Assembly (NCBI RefSeq): GCF_021245985.1
Contig: NZ_JAJQXA010000002.1
Coordinates: 1-64,000, forward strand
DNA from: Flavobacterium soyae
Lineage (GTDB): Bacteria; Bacteroidota; Bacteroidia; Flavobacteriales; Flavobacteriaceae
Reading direction: 5' to 3'
Length of the DNA: 64,000 nt
The notes below the pieces were generated by a model. It saw only the letters and a list, made by a program, of their open reading frames with translations, was not told the origin of the DNA and did not search any database. Each line of letters begins with the position of its first letter. Position 1 is the stretch's first letter. Positions 33,275 to 41,931 of this stretch are shown piece by piece. The position numbers and the translations under genes were made by a program.

Positions 33275-34492
33275 TTATTTATTTTTCTCCAGAAGTAATG
33301 CTTTTCTAATCCAAAGACAGCAGAGAGTGGCAAATATTCCTATGGAAGCCATAAAAAGCCAGTTGCTTTGATAACCAAAATTGTCAGCAATACCGAAACC
33401 AGCTTTAGTACTAAAAATATGGGCTAAACTGAAACTCATCGTATACAAAGCCATATAACGACCTTCCTGACCACGCGGAGCGCGGCTTAATGCAAATGCA
33501 TTCGAAAACGGAAAGGTTAGGATTTCTCCAATTGAAATACAAATCATGCTGATAACCAAAATTCCAGCCCAAACATTAATTAACAATAAGAAGAAGCTAA
33601 ATGCCATTACAAATGATCCTATAATTATGATCCTGATTTTAGGAAAACCTTTTCTTTCCATAAAGCCAACAGTTGGCATTTCTAAAGCAAAAATCAAAAG
33701 TCCGTTTAAAGTCATTAAAAGCCCGGTTTGAAATTCGTTTAAACCATATTGTTTATGATGATATAAAGGTAAAGTGGTAAAAAGCTGAAAGAAAATCATT
33801 GCCGTTATAAAACTCACAAATAAGAAAACCCAGAATATTTTATCGTGAAATACTGATTTTACATTTGTTACACTTTCAGTTTTATCACCATGATCGACTT
33901 TTTTCTTTTCTTTAACTAGCAATGCAAAAATCGATATAGAAAGAATACATGAAGCTCCGTCAACCCAAAATAAACCAGAATACCCCATTCCCATAATAAT
34001 CAAACCGCCAAGAGCCGGCCCGGCAGCAAACCCTAAATTTACGGCAAGACGAACAAGTGTTAAGGCACGTGTTCTGTTTTCAGGTTTTGCATAAGCACCA
34101 AGAGACACAAACATTGCTGGTCGAAACATATCGGCAATTGTCATTAATACAAACATTCCAATGCATAATCCCCAAAACGATGTTAGAAACTGTACAAGAA
34201 ACATTGAAATTCCAGTTGTAAATAAACTAAAAATCATGATTTTGTAGAATCCTATTTTATCTGAAAGTTTTCCGCCCAGCCATGAACCAAGCATTGACCC
34301 CAAACCAAATGAAACCATAATCCAGCTTACCTGACTTAATGAAAAATGTAAATCTTCATTTAAATATTTAGATAAAAAAGGCAGTACCATTGTACCCGCA
34401 CGATTTATGAAAGTAATCAATGTAAGTATCCAAATTTCTCTTGTAAATCCCCTAAAATTGTTGAAGTAATGGTTTGCGGCAGTTTTGAGCAT
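33275..34492 (-). CDS. MFS transporter
   Basis: 405 aa from ATG 34492 (MLKTAANHYFNNFRGFTREI); a longer frame to 34660 adds 56 residues that overlap the promoter region of the divergent gene and look non-coding, so it was rejected. About 12 membrane helices; GSWLGGKLSDKIGFYKIMIF is the MFS loop 2-3 motif. The pattern resembles drug-efflux permeases of the DHA1 type, but substrate cannot be read from sequence. Divergent from the DUF1684 gene with about 97 bases between starts. Confidence 0.82.
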   Translation of the reverse strand: MLKTAANHYFNNFRGFTREIWILTLITFINRAGTMVLPFLSKYLNEDLHFSLSQVSWIMVSFGLGSMLGSWLGGKLSDKIGFYKIMIFSLFTTGISMFLVQFLTSFWGLCIGMFVLMTIADMFRPAMFVSLGAYAKPENRTRALTLVRLAVNLGFAAGPALGGLIIMGMGYSGLFWVDGASCILSISIFALLVKEKKKVDHGDKTESVTNVKSVFHDKIFWVFLFVSFITAMIFFQLFTTLPLYHHKQYGLNEFQTGLLMTLNGLLIFALEMPTVGFMERKGFPKIRIIIIGSFVMAFSFFLLLINVWAGILVISMICISIGEILTFPFSNAFALSRAPRGQEGRYMALYTMSFSLAHIFSTKAGFGIADNFGYQSNWLFMASIGIFATLCCLWIRKALLLEKNK

Positions 34493-34589
34493 TATAATTA
34501 TTGTATTTGCCACAAAGTTAGGAAACTTTGTAACGTACAACGGTTGTTGCTTTGTTACTTTTAAACTATTTTTGCATAAAATTCCAAAG

Positions 34590-35189
34590 ATGAAAAATTC
34601 TATTGTCCTTATTTTGCTTCTGGTTTTTAGTTTTGGCTTTAGCCAAAGTAAATTTAGCAAGAGTGAAGCCGAAAAATTTCAAAAGCAAATTAACTCAGAA
34701 TATGCTGATGCTAAGACAAGTCCGTTAATGGAAGAAGATTTAAAGACATTTAAAACTTTAGATTTTTACCCAATTGATGGAAAATATTTTGTGAACGCAA
34801 AATTTGAAAAAGCAGTCAATGAAAAAGTTTTCGAAATGAAAACTACCGGAACAAGAACACCACAATATATAAAATACGGCACATTATCCTTTACTATAAA
34901 TGGCGTTCAAATGAAGTTGAACGTTTACAGAAACATAGAACTTTCTAAACAAAAAGAATACAAAGATCATTTATTCCTTCCTTTTTCAGATTTAACCTGT
35001 GGTAAAGAAAGCTATATAGGCGGAAGATATATCGATTTAAAAATTCCTAAAGGAAAAACAATTGCAGTCGATTTCAATCAGGCATATAACCCTTATTGTG
35101 CTTATAATCATAAATATTCATGTCCGCTTGTTCCACTGGAAAATGATTTAAAAGTTGAGATTAAAGCAGGAGTGAAAACCTTTCACTAA
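34590..35189 (+). CDS. DUF1684 domain protein, secreted
   Basis: 199 aa from ATG 34590. The upstream extension to 34485 overlaps the divergent gene's start and was rejected because a signal peptide (MKNSIVLILLLVFSFGFSQ) begins at 34590. The DUF1684 core is seen as YGTLSFTINGVQMKLNVYRN and FLPFSDLTCGKESYIGGRYI, with the Pro/Asn/Tyr-rich FNQAYNPYCAYNHKYSCPL near the end. Cys residues in the last block could bind a metal or form disulfides. Function is unknown. Its TAA overlaps the ATG of the TatD gene by one base. Confidence 0.85.
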   Translation: MKNSIVLILLLVFSFGFSQSKFSKSEAEKFQKQINSEYADAKTSPLMEEDLKTFKTLDFYPIDGKYFVNAKFEKAVNEKVFEMKTTGTRTPQYIKYGTLSFTINGVQMKLNVYRNIELSKQKEYKDHLFLPFSDLTCGKESYIGGRYIDLKIPKGKTIAVDFNQAYNPYCAYNHKYSCPLVPLENDLKVEIKAGVKTFH

Positions 35190-35845
35190 TGGATTTTTTT
35201 AATTTTCATACCCATCAATTTACAAATCAATCTAATGTATTAGAATTGGTCAATCAATATCCGCAGGAATTTGATTCGGCGATTCCGTTTTATTCCATCG
35301 GAATTCATCCGTGGCGTATTAAGGAAAATGAAATTGATCTAGAATTGAAAATTATTGAAGATAAACTGCAAAGCAAAAATTGTCTGGCAATAGGCGAATG
35401 TGGTTTAGACAAACGAATCGGAATTCCGTTAGAACTGCAGATTACAGTTTTTGAAAAACAACTGGCTTTAGCCGAAAAATATAAAAAACCAGTTGTGGTT
35501 CATTGTGTTGCCGCTTTTCAGGAAGTGACAGCAATAAAAAAGAAATTAAAAATTTCAGTTCCGATGATTATTCACGGTTTTTCAAAAAATAACCAGCTTG
35601 CTGAACAATTAATTAAAGATGGATTTTATATTTCTTTCGGAAAATATCTATTGAGGAATCCCAATTTAAAAACCGTTTTTCAGAATATTCCAAACGATCG
35701 TTTTTTTCTGGAAACTGATACAATTGAAGAGAATATACAACAGGTTTATGATTTAGCATCAGAATATAAAAATATCACAATTAAAGAATTACAGGACATT
35801 ATCTCAAGTAATTTTAAAAGAGTGTTTGGTGAAAAAAGTGATTAG
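35189..35845 (+). CDS. TatD family metal-dependent hydrolase
   Basis: 218 aa, shorter than the usual 250-265 of TatD nucleases. The N terminus FFNFHTHQF has the metal-binding HxH. AIGECGLDKRIGIP gives the bridging Glu, followed by VVHCVAAF and MIIHGFSKN with metal His residues; the late FLETDTIE supplies the Asp. Likely a 3'-5' DNA exonuclease or deoxyribonuclease, though short members may act on other phosphodiesters. It shares one base with the preceding gene (TAATG), so translation is coupled. Confidence 0.85.
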   Translation: MDFFNFHTHQFTNQSNVLELVNQYPQEFDSAIPFYSIGIHPWRIKENEIDLELKIIEDKLQSKNCLAIGECGLDKRIGIPLELQITVFEKQLALAEKYKKPVVVHCVAAFQEVTAIKKKLKISVPMIIHGFSKNNQLAEQLIKDGFYISFGKYLLRNPNLKTVFQNIPNDRFFLETDTIEENIQQVYDLASEYKNITIKELQDIISSNFKRVFGEKSD

Positions 35846-35874
35846 TAATTAGTAAAAAGTAAAAAGTGAAATGA

Positions 35875-35943
35875 GTTGTCACCCTGAGCGAAGCCGAAGG
35901 GCGCTCCAATAGGACGTGGCTTCGACTTCGCTCAGCCTGACAA
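35875..35943. repeat. GCTTCGACTTCGCTCAG inverted repeat, tandem copy 1
   Basis: An imperfect inverted repeat beginning GTTGTCACCCTGAGCGAAGC and ending CGACTTCGCTCAGCCTGACA with a central GCGCTCCAATAGGACGTGG. A second near-identical copy starts 114 bases later. Confidence 0.9.
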
Positions 35944-35988
35944 GCATGAAACCTGAAACTTGAAACAAAAAAATAAAATTAAGATGAA

Positions 35989-36057
35989 GTTGTCACCCTG
36001 AGCGAAGCCGAAGGGCGCTCCAATAGGACGTGGGCTTCGACTTCGCTCAGCCTGACA
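35989..36057. repeat. GCTTCGACTTCGCTCAG inverted repeat, tandem copy 2
   Basis: It differs from copy 1 by a single extra G in GTGGGCTTCG. The AT-rich spacers after both copies (GAAACTTGAAACAAAAAATA) also match, so the duplicated unit is about 114 bases and recent. Confidence 0.9.
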
Positions 36058-36102
36058 AACAGTGAAACTTGAAACAAAAAATAAAAAAACAAAAAATATA
36101 AT

Positions 36103-36819
36103 ATGGCAGAGTGGACAGAAAGAGCCGAGCTTTTATTTACAAAAGAAGGATTAGAAAATTTGCGTAATGCAAATGTATTAGTAGTTGGTTTAGGCGGTGT
36201 TGGATCGTTTGCAGCTGAATTTTTAGCAAGAGCCGGAGTAGGAAACATGACAATTGTAGATGGGGATGTTGTAGATATTACAAACATTAACAGACAATTA
36301 CCAGCTTTGCATTCTACTGTTGGAGAAGCAAAAATTAAAATTGTAGGTGATCGTTTAATGGATATTAATCCAGAATTGAAACTTACCCGCGTTCAGGAAT
36401 TTTTATCTCCGGAAAGGGCTTTTGAAATCGTTTCTCCAGAGTTTGATTATGTTTTAGACTGCATTGATAGTATTACTCCAAAACTAAATTTAATTATTGC
36501 GGCAAAACGCAAAAGAGTAAAAATTATCAGTAGTATGGGAGCAGGAGGAAAGATGCTGGCTTCTAAAGTAAAAGTAGGTGATATTTCTAAAACTATAAAC
36601 TGCTATTTTTCAAAAGCAATCCGTAAGAGATTAAAGGCTGTAAAAATCAACAAATTAAAAGTTGTTTTTTCATCTGAAATCCAAAATGAAAACAGCTTAA
36701 AATTAACCGACGGAAAAAACTTTAAAAAATCTTTCTACGGAACAAACAGCTACATGCCGGGATTATTCGGTCTTCACGCTGCAGAAACCGTGATTCGTTA
36801 TTTACTTAAAAAAGGGTAG
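36103..36819 (+). CDS. tcdA: tRNA threonylcarbamoyladenosine dehydratase
   Basis: 238 aa, the length of TcdA/CsdL. It converts t6A37 in tRNA to the cyclic ct6A form using ATP. The E1-like ThiF fold shows GLGGVGSFAAEFLARAGVG (residues 29-47, nucleotide binding), DGDVVDITNINRQ (53-65) and DYVLDCIDSITPKLNLI (122-138). SSMGAGGKMLASKVKVGDIS and the C-terminal GLFGLHAAETVIRYL complete the family signature. No Cys-rich zinc site is present, as is normal for this branch. Preceded by the duplicated inverted repeats. Confidence 0.92.
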   Translation: MAEWTERAELLFTKEGLENLRNANVLVVGLGGVGSFAAEFLARAGVGNMTIVDGDVVDITNINRQLPALHSTVGEAKIKIVGDRLMDINPELKLTRVQEFLSPERAFEIVSPEFDYVLDCIDSITPKLNLIIAAKRKRVKIISSMGAGGKMLASKVKVGDISKTINCYFSKAIRKRLKAVKINKLKVVFSSEIQNENSLKLTDGKNFKKSFYGTNSYMPGLFGLHAAETVIRYLLKKG

Positions 36820-36925
36820 AAGGTTTTGTTTCAAGTTTAAAGTTTCACGTTCGAAACGAAGTAAACTTTGTAAAAGTTACTGCCAGCACTTAAAACACGA
36901 AACAAAGAAAACCCGAACAAAAACT

Positions 36926-36958
36926 TAGAATCTTAGCATCTCAGAACCTTAGAACCTT
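36926..36958. repeat. TTAGAACC/TTAGAATC short direct repeats
   Basis: CTTAGAATCTTAGCATCTCA and then GAACCTTAGAACCTTA form four to five imperfect 7-10-base direct repeats directly before the HAD gene. The complementary pattern (CTAAGGTTCTAAGAT) occurs at 49660-49735 and a shorter piece at 63178-63207. Confidence 0.6.
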
Positions 36959-36966
36959 AAAAAAAA

Positions 36967-37629
36967 ATGATTAAAACAGTAATTTTTGATATGGACGGTG
37001 TAATTGTCGATACAGAACCCGTTCATCGTTATGCATACTACAAGCAGTTTTCAGAATTAAATATTGAAGTTCCAGAGGAAATGTATACTTCGTTTACCGG
37101 ATTTTCGACGCGAAATACTTTCCAGAGTTTAAAAGGCTTTTTTCCAACAATTGAGCACGAAGTGGAAGATTTGATTCAAAGAAAAAGAAATATTTTTAAC
37201 GATGCTTTTGATACTAAAGAAGACCTTTATCTTTTAGATGGGGTTGAAGATTTAATTAAGGATTTATACGCAAACGGAATTCAGTTAATTTTAGCTTCTT
37301 CTGCTTCAAAAGTTACTATCGAGCGTGTATTTACAAGATTTAATCTTCATCAGTATTTTTCTCATATTGTGAGCGGTGAAGATTTTCCGCAGTCTAAACC
37401 AAACCCGGCTATTTTTATTCATGCAGCTTCTTTATCAATTGCTCCAAAAGAGGAATGTGTTATTATTGAAGACAGCACAAATGGTGTAAAAGCTGCAAAA
37501 GCTGCCGGAATTTATTGTGTGGGTTACAACAGCATTCATTCTAACCTTCAGGACTTAGCAGGAGCAGATATTGTAATCAATCATTTTAGCGAATTGAATG
37601 CGCAAAAAATATCACAGATTAATACTTGA
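36967..37629 (+). CDS. HAD superfamily phosphatase, beta-PGM-like
   Basis: 220 aa. Motif I is FDMDGVIVDTEP (residues 7-18) with nucleophile Asp and acid/base Asp; motif II is ILASSASKVT, and motifs III/IV are SKPNPAIF and CVIIEDSTNGVKAAKAAG. The cap helices between residues 17 and 85 place it with beta-phosphoglucomutase-like and sugar-phosphate phosphatases. Substrate cannot be assigned. The start follows a short AT-rich direct-repeat stretch; no clear ribosome binding site is present. Confidence 0.88.
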   Translation: MIKTVIFDMDGVIVDTEPVHRYAYYKQFSELNIEVPEEMYTSFTGFSTRNTFQSLKGFFPTIEHEVEDLIQRKRNIFNDAFDTKEDLYLLDGVEDLIKDLYANGIQLILASSASKVTIERVFTRFNLHQYFSHIVSGEDFPQSKPNPAIFIHAASLSIAPKEECVIIEDSTNGVKAAKAAGIYCVGYNSIHSNLQDLAGADIVINHFSELNAQKISQINT

Positions 37630-37647
37630 ATTAAGTAAAATTTAACA

Positions 37648-37676
37648 TTTGTTAGATAATTGAATTTGTAAATTTG
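37648..37676 (+). promoter_or_regulatory. Promoter of the DUF2911 gene, Bacteroidota type
   Basis: TTTG (37648-37651), 17 bases, then TAAATTTG (37669-37676). The -7 box is 23 bases before the ATG at 37700. Confidence 0.55.
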
Positions 37677-37699
37677 AAGAAAACAAATAAACATTTATA

Positions 37700-38542
37700 A
37701 TGAAAAAATTACTTATTGCATTAGCCATTGTTTTGGCGCCTTTTGCTGCTGAAGCACAAGTAAGAACGCCGCAAGCGAGTCCAAAAGCATATATCAAACA
37801 AACAGTGGGTTTAACGGATGTTGAAGTTACGTATTCAAGACCGGGAGCCAGAGGAAGAGCTGTTTTTGGAAATTTAGTTCCGTTTGGTAAACTTTGGAGA
37901 ACAGGAGCCAATGAAAACACCGTTATTAATTTTAGTGATGATGTTGTAATTGACGGTAAAACTTTGAAAAAAGGAAAATATGCAATTTATACAATTCCTA
38001 AAATTGAAAGCTGGGAAGTTATTTTTTATCTTTCTACAGACAACTGGGGATTGCCTGAAAACTGGAATGATGCGTATGTTGTTTTAAGAACTACCGTTAA
38101 AGAAAATGCTCTGCCAACTCCGGTTGAAACTTTTACAATTGGTATTAATGGTTTAGATCAAAACTTTGGTTATTTAGAAATGGCTTGGGAAAACTCTCAT
38201 ATTGCTTTAAAATTTGAAGTTCCTACTGCTAAAACAGCAATTGCAAGTATCGAAAAAACATTAGCAGGACCAACATGGAATGACTATTATGCTGCATCTC
38301 AATATTTATTTTCTTCAAACGGGAATTTAGATACTGCAAAAATCTATGTTGATAAAGCATTAGATATGAGTACTGATAAACCTTATTATGTTTCAAGATT
38401 AAAATCATTAATCCAGGCAAAACAAGGTGACAAAAAAGGTGCTGTTGAAACTGCTAAAATTTCATTGGCAGCTGCAGAAGCTGCAAACAATCAGGATTAT
38501 GTAAAAATGAATAAAGACAGTATCGCTGAGTGGAGCAGATAG
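37700..38542 (+). CDS. DUF2911 domain protein, secreted
   Basis: 280 aa with signal peptide MKKLLIALAIVLAPFAAEA. The DUF2911 core covers most of residues 25-180: VEVTYSRPGARGRAVFGNLV, then PFGKLWRTGANENTVINFSD and KYAIYTIPKIESWEVIFY. A C-terminal helical region (about 195-280) is TPR-like (YYAASQYLFSSNGNLDTAKI and ALDMSTDKPYYVSRLKSLI). Likely periplasmic. The family is common in Bacteroidota and its role is unknown. It has its own promoter and terminator. Confidence 0.88.
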   Translation: MKKLLIALAIVLAPFAAEAQVRTPQASPKAYIKQTVGLTDVEVTYSRPGARGRAVFGNLVPFGKLWRTGANENTVINFSDDVVIDGKTLKKGKYAIYTIPKIESWEVIFYLSTDNWGLPENWNDAYVVLRTTVKENALPTPVETFTIGINGLDQNFGYLEMAWENSHIALKFEVPTAKTAIASIEKTLAGPTWNDYYAASQYLFSSNGNLDTAKIYVDKALDMSTDKPYYVSRLKSLIQAKQGDKKGAVETAKISLAAAEAANNQDYVKMNKDSIAEWSR

Positions 38543-38572
38543 TTTCTTGAAAATTTCAATATAAAAATTCCA

Positions 38573-38604
38573 AAATCCAAAGCTTTACAGCTTTGGATTT
38601 ATTT
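38573..38604 (+). terminator. Terminator after DUF2911 gene
   Basis: AAATCCAAAGCT and AGCTTTGGATTT form a perfect 12-bp stem with a TTAC loop, followed by ATTTT. Confidence 0.85.
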
Positions 38605-38669
38605 TGCCATTTCGAGGAATGATAAAATTGTGCGAAATTTTGGTATTTGGAATTTAAAAATTGGAATTT

Positions 38670-39299
38670 CTAATTCATACTAGGCGGCTCAGGAATTTTG
38701 ACTTTTCTCTTTATTTTCTTTACAATTAAAAGATAAAAAGTAATACCTCCTAAAATTATAAGCAAGGCAATTTGAAGCTGGCCTAAACTATTGTTTTTAC
38801 TGTACATTTTATTTGCACTTGCCAGTTTAGCTTTTCCTTCCTTAATCTGAATTTGAGATAAAGATTCTAAAGTTTTTAAAGCTTGCGCGCTCGAATAGGC
38901 AATTTTATTCCAGTTTTTGTTTTCGACTTGTTTATTGATTTCTTTACAGGAACCTAAAAAAGCATCAAAATGCTGTTTTTCGTTATTGGTCAAAACTGTT
39001 TTGGCGTACAAATCGTCAATATTGTGGATGATGTTTAAAGTATGAATGATTTCATCTTTTTTAATATTATCGCTTAAATTTAGTTTTTCGGCCTCGGCTT
39101 TTATAAAATGAAGCTGCTTTGAATATTGAAAAATATAATGTGCAACAACCAATCGATCCTTATAAATTGCATTGATATTGTCGTTAACATTTTTAGAATT
39201 TCGAAGCGTATTGAAGTTTCCCAATAAAATTATCAGCATTACAATCAACAAGACAAAAGCTGCTTTGGTTTTATTGCTGTATTTTTTATGGTCTCTCAT
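38670..39299 (-). CDS. Four-helix-bundle sensor-like membrane protein (MCP 4HB type)
   Basis: 209 aa. Two membrane helices (AAFVLLIVMLIILLGNF, 14-30, and LGQLQIALLIILGGITFYLL, about 172-191) flank a helical periplasmic region of about 140 residues. That region contains VNDNINAIYKDRLVVAHYIF and similar heptads, the pattern of the four-helix bundle sensor domain of chemoreceptors. It lacks any cytoplasmic signalling domain: only about 18 residues follow the second helix. It could present its sensor domain to a separate partner. No chemotaxis genes are nearby. Confidence 0.7.
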   Translation of the reverse strand: MRDHKKYSNKTKAAFVLLIVMLIILLGNFNTLRNSKNVNDNINAIYKDRLVVAHYIFQYSKQLHFIKAEAEKLNLSDNIKKDEIIHTLNIIHNIDDLYAKTVLTNNEKQHFDAFLGSCKEINKQVENKNWNKIAYSSAQALKTLESLSQIQIKEGKAKLASANKMYSKNNSLGQLQIALLIILGGITFYLLIVKKIKRKVKIPEPPSMN

Positions 39300-39434
39300 C
39301 GTGTTCTCTATTTAAGAAGTGCTTTCTCAAAGATAGAGATTTGTTTAGATTTTGCATCGCTTTTCGATTTGAAAAAACTAAAGAGTCGTAATCTTTGTCA
39401 AAGTCAGAGATGCAATTTTTAAAACCAGAAAAAT

Positions 39435-40163
39435 TTATTTTACAAATTCTAATATATTTTTCAATGTTTCTGCCTGCTGCTGTTCGCGGGAAATTCTTGC
39501 CGAATTATCACCAAATTGAAATCCATAATAACCAAACTGAGCATGATTTGCACCTTCTATTTTTACAAATTTTGTACTTTCCGGGAGTTTAGATTTGTTT
39601 TTTAGAATAGTTTTTTCATCAGCAACCCCATCATCTGAGCCGTAAATTTTTAAGATTGGTATTCTACTGTCTGCGATAGAAATATCTCTGGGATGTGTGG
39701 TTCCAATTAATATTAATTTATCAATTAAACCAGGGTTTTCATAAACAAATTGAGCTGCCATTTTACCGCCTTGTGAATGCCCTGCAAAAATATATTCTAT
39801 ATTTTTATCGTCTAACAATCCAAGTTCTTTAGGTAATTTATAGCCGTTAGAAGCCAGTCTCCAAGGCATTTTAATCAAATAAACTTTTAGTCCGTTTTCT
39901 GAAATTTGCCTGCATAAAGGAACATAAGCTTTTGGATCGACCATTGCACCGGGATAAAAAAATAAAACTTTATCTGTTTTAATTTTCGGCTCAAACAAAA
40001 AATAGTTTTCGTTGTTTACTACTTTGATTTTAGCATTGTCTTTTAAATACAAATTTGAAACTCCCTGTGATTGATAAGAATAAACCAGCCAGATTGTAAA
40101 TGACATAGCAATAAAAAACCATATTCGTTTGATTATTCTTAGAATTGGTTTTTTCTTTTTCAC
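39435..40163 (-). CDS. Membrane-anchored alpha/beta hydrolase
   Basis: 242 aa. One N-terminal membrane helix (IIKRIWFFIAMSFTIWLVYS, 11-30) and a periplasmic hydrolase domain. The nucleophile elbow is AGHSQGG with Ser130, the acidic residue falls in IYGSDDGVADE, and the late His is in EGANHAQFGYYGFQFGDN. This last block is typical of an alpha/beta hydrolase group near dienelactone hydrolases. Substrate unknown. It lies 37 bases after the end of the symporter gene, in the same direction, so it probably belongs to the PIG-L/symporter operon. Confidence 0.8.
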   Translation of the reverse strand: MKKKKPILRIIKRIWFFIAMSFTIWLVYSYQSQGVSNLYLKDNAKIKVVNNENYFLFEPKIKTDKVLFFYPGAMVDPKAYVPLCRQISENGLKVYLIKMPWRLASNGYKLPKELGLLDDKNIEYIFAGHSQGGKMAAQFVYENPGLIDKLILIGTTHPRDISIADSRIPILKIYGSDDGVADEKTILKNKSKLPESTKFVKIEGANHAQFGYYGFQFGDNSARISREQQQAETLKNILEFVK

Positions 40164-40200
40164 AACACAGCGATTATTTTGAATTCTTTAAAATTTTATT

Positions 40201-41928
40201 TTATTGCTCGAAAACAACTTCGTCATCATTAGGTTTACTTCTAAAAAACAAAAATTGCATAATCAATGACAAAGCAATTGTCAAAATTGCACCAATAAAA
40301 TTAAGCCATAAATAGCCTAATTTTTCCTGGCTGTAAATCATATAATAATAGATTATGAAAATGGTAATCTGACTAATAATGGCACTGATAAACATTGGTT
40401 TTGCCTGAACTCTTTTAAGATAAAATCCAACCAGGAATATTCCTAAAACAGTTCCGTAGAATATTGAGCCAATAATATTTACAAGCTGAATTAAGTTTTC
40501 AAATAAAGTTCCTACGCAGGCAAAAAGTATCGCTATAACTCCCCAGAATAAAGTGAAAAATTTAGTTGCATGAAGATAATGTTTCTCTGATTTTTCGGTT
40601 TTGAGATTTCGTTTGTAAATATCAATCGCAGTTGTCGAGGCCAAAGCATTTAATCCTGAAGCTGTTGATGACATTGCGGCCGAAAGGATAACTGCCAGCA
40701 ATAAACCAATTAAACCTTTTGGTAAATAATGCAGGATAAAGTGGAAAAATACATAATCTTTATCGTTGGTTTCGCTGTTTTTGTCGGCTCTTGAAATGAT
40801 TTCTTTGGCACGATCGCGTAAGTCTTTTTCCTTATTCGATAAATTAACTAATTCTTTGCGCAGAATAGGATTATCATAATCTTGATTTAACTGATCGATA
40901 TACAATAAATTGATTACTTTTTTATCTTCGGATAATTTGCTCAGCTTTTTTTCAAGAGTATGATATTCTTCTTTATAAGCTGATTTTTCAATTACAATTT
41001 TATTATTCGGATTAAAATTTAAAGGAACAGGATTGAACTGAAAAAACACAAAGACCATAACTCCGGTTAACAGAATAAAGAATTGCATTGGCACTTTTAA
41101 AAGCCCGTTCATAATTAATCCCATTTGACTTTCTGCAACAGATTTCCCGGATAAATATCTTCCAACTTGAGATTGATCTGTGCCAAAATAGGCGAGGGCC
41201 AAGAAGAATCCGCCTGTAATTCCACTCCAAATAGTATATTTTTCTTCAGGATCAAAAGAAAAGTCAACAATATTCATTTTATCATTAGCACCAGCAATAT
41301 GCAGCGCACTGGTAAAAGTCATATCGTTTGGTAAATAATGCAAAATCAGGAAAAATGTAATGAACATTCCCGACATAATTACAAACATCTGCTGTTTCTG
41401 TGTAACGTTTACAGCCTTTGTTCCTCCGGAAAAAGTGTAAATAATTACCAAAACTCCAATTATGATATTCATAATCGTTAAGTTCCATCCTAAAAGTGCC
41501 GATAGAATAATAGCCGGAGCATAAATAGTAAGTCCGGTACCTAAACCTCTTTGAACCAGAAATAGAATAGCAGCAAGAGAACGTGTTTTTACATCAAATC
41601 GTTTTTCAAGAAATTCATAAGCGGTAAAAACTTTATTTTTATGATAAAGCGGAATAAATGTTAAACAAATAACAACCATTGCAATTGGCAGTCCAAAATA
41701 GAACTGCACAAAACCCATTCCGTCATGATAAGCTTGTCCGGGCGTAGACAAAAATGTAATTGCGCTGGCCTGAGTCGCCATGACTGAAAGTCCAACGGTA
41801 TACCAAGGTGTTTCGTTATTTCCTAAAATAAAATCTTCAACGTTTTTACTTCCTTTGGTTTTCCAGGAACCATAACCAACAATGAATAAAAGTGTTACAA
41901 TAAGTACGATCCAGTCAAATAGCTGCAT
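40201..41928 (-). CDS. Sodium:solute symporter (SSS family)
   Basis: 575 aa with about 13 membrane helices. SSS signatures include AITFLSTPGQAYHDGMGFVQ, and a late helix SSTASGLNALASTTAIDIYK with Ser/Thr/Ala spacing for sodium binding. Between helices, at about residues 305-395, an 80-90-residue hydrophilic segment (EEYHTLEKKLSKLSEDKKVI, ELVNLSNKEKDLRDRAKEII) is predicted to form a coiled coil. The position directly after a PIG-L deacetylase suggests uptake of a deacetylated amino sugar or its glycoside, but this is inference only. Confidence 0.9.
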   Translation of the reverse strand: MQLFDWIVLIVTLLFIVGYGSWKTKGSKNVEDFILGNNETPWYTVGLSVMATQASAITFLSTPGQAYHDGMGFVQFYFGLPIAMVVICLTFIPLYHKNKVFTAYEFLEKRFDVKTRSLAAILFLVQRGLGTGLTIYAPAIILSALLGWNLTIMNIIIGVLVIIYTFSGGTKAVNVTQKQQMFVIMSGMFITFFLILHYLPNDMTFTSALHIAGANDKMNIVDFSFDPEEKYTIWSGITGGFFLALAYFGTDQSQVGRYLSGKSVAESQMGLIMNGLLKVPMQFFILLTGVMVFVFFQFNPVPLNFNPNNKIVIEKSAYKEEYHTLEKKLSKLSEDKKVINLLYIDQLNQDYDNPILRKELVNLSNKEKDLRDRAKEIISRADKNSETNDKDYVFFHFILHYLPKGLIGLLLAVILSAAMSSTASGLNALASTTAIDIYKRNLKTEKSEKHYLHATKFFTLFWGVIAILFACVGTLFENLIQLVNIIGSIFYGTVLGIFLVGFYLKRVQAKPMFISAIISQITIFIIYYYMIYSQEKLGYLWLNFIGAILTIALSLIMQFLFFRSKPNDDEVVFEQ

Positions 41929-41931
41929 AGG

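Noticed and set aside
34485..34589. Upstream extension of the DUF1684 gene
   Set aside because: A signal peptide begins at 34590, so the longer start would bury it.
34493..34660. Upstream extension of the MFS gene by 56 residues
   Set aside because: It runs into the divergent promoter region and the start of the DUF1684 gene; the membrane protein begins naturally at 34492.
35979..36287. 102-residue minus-strand frame over the duplicated repeat
   Set aside because: Half of it is the inverted repeat read in frame and the rest is antisense to tcdA.
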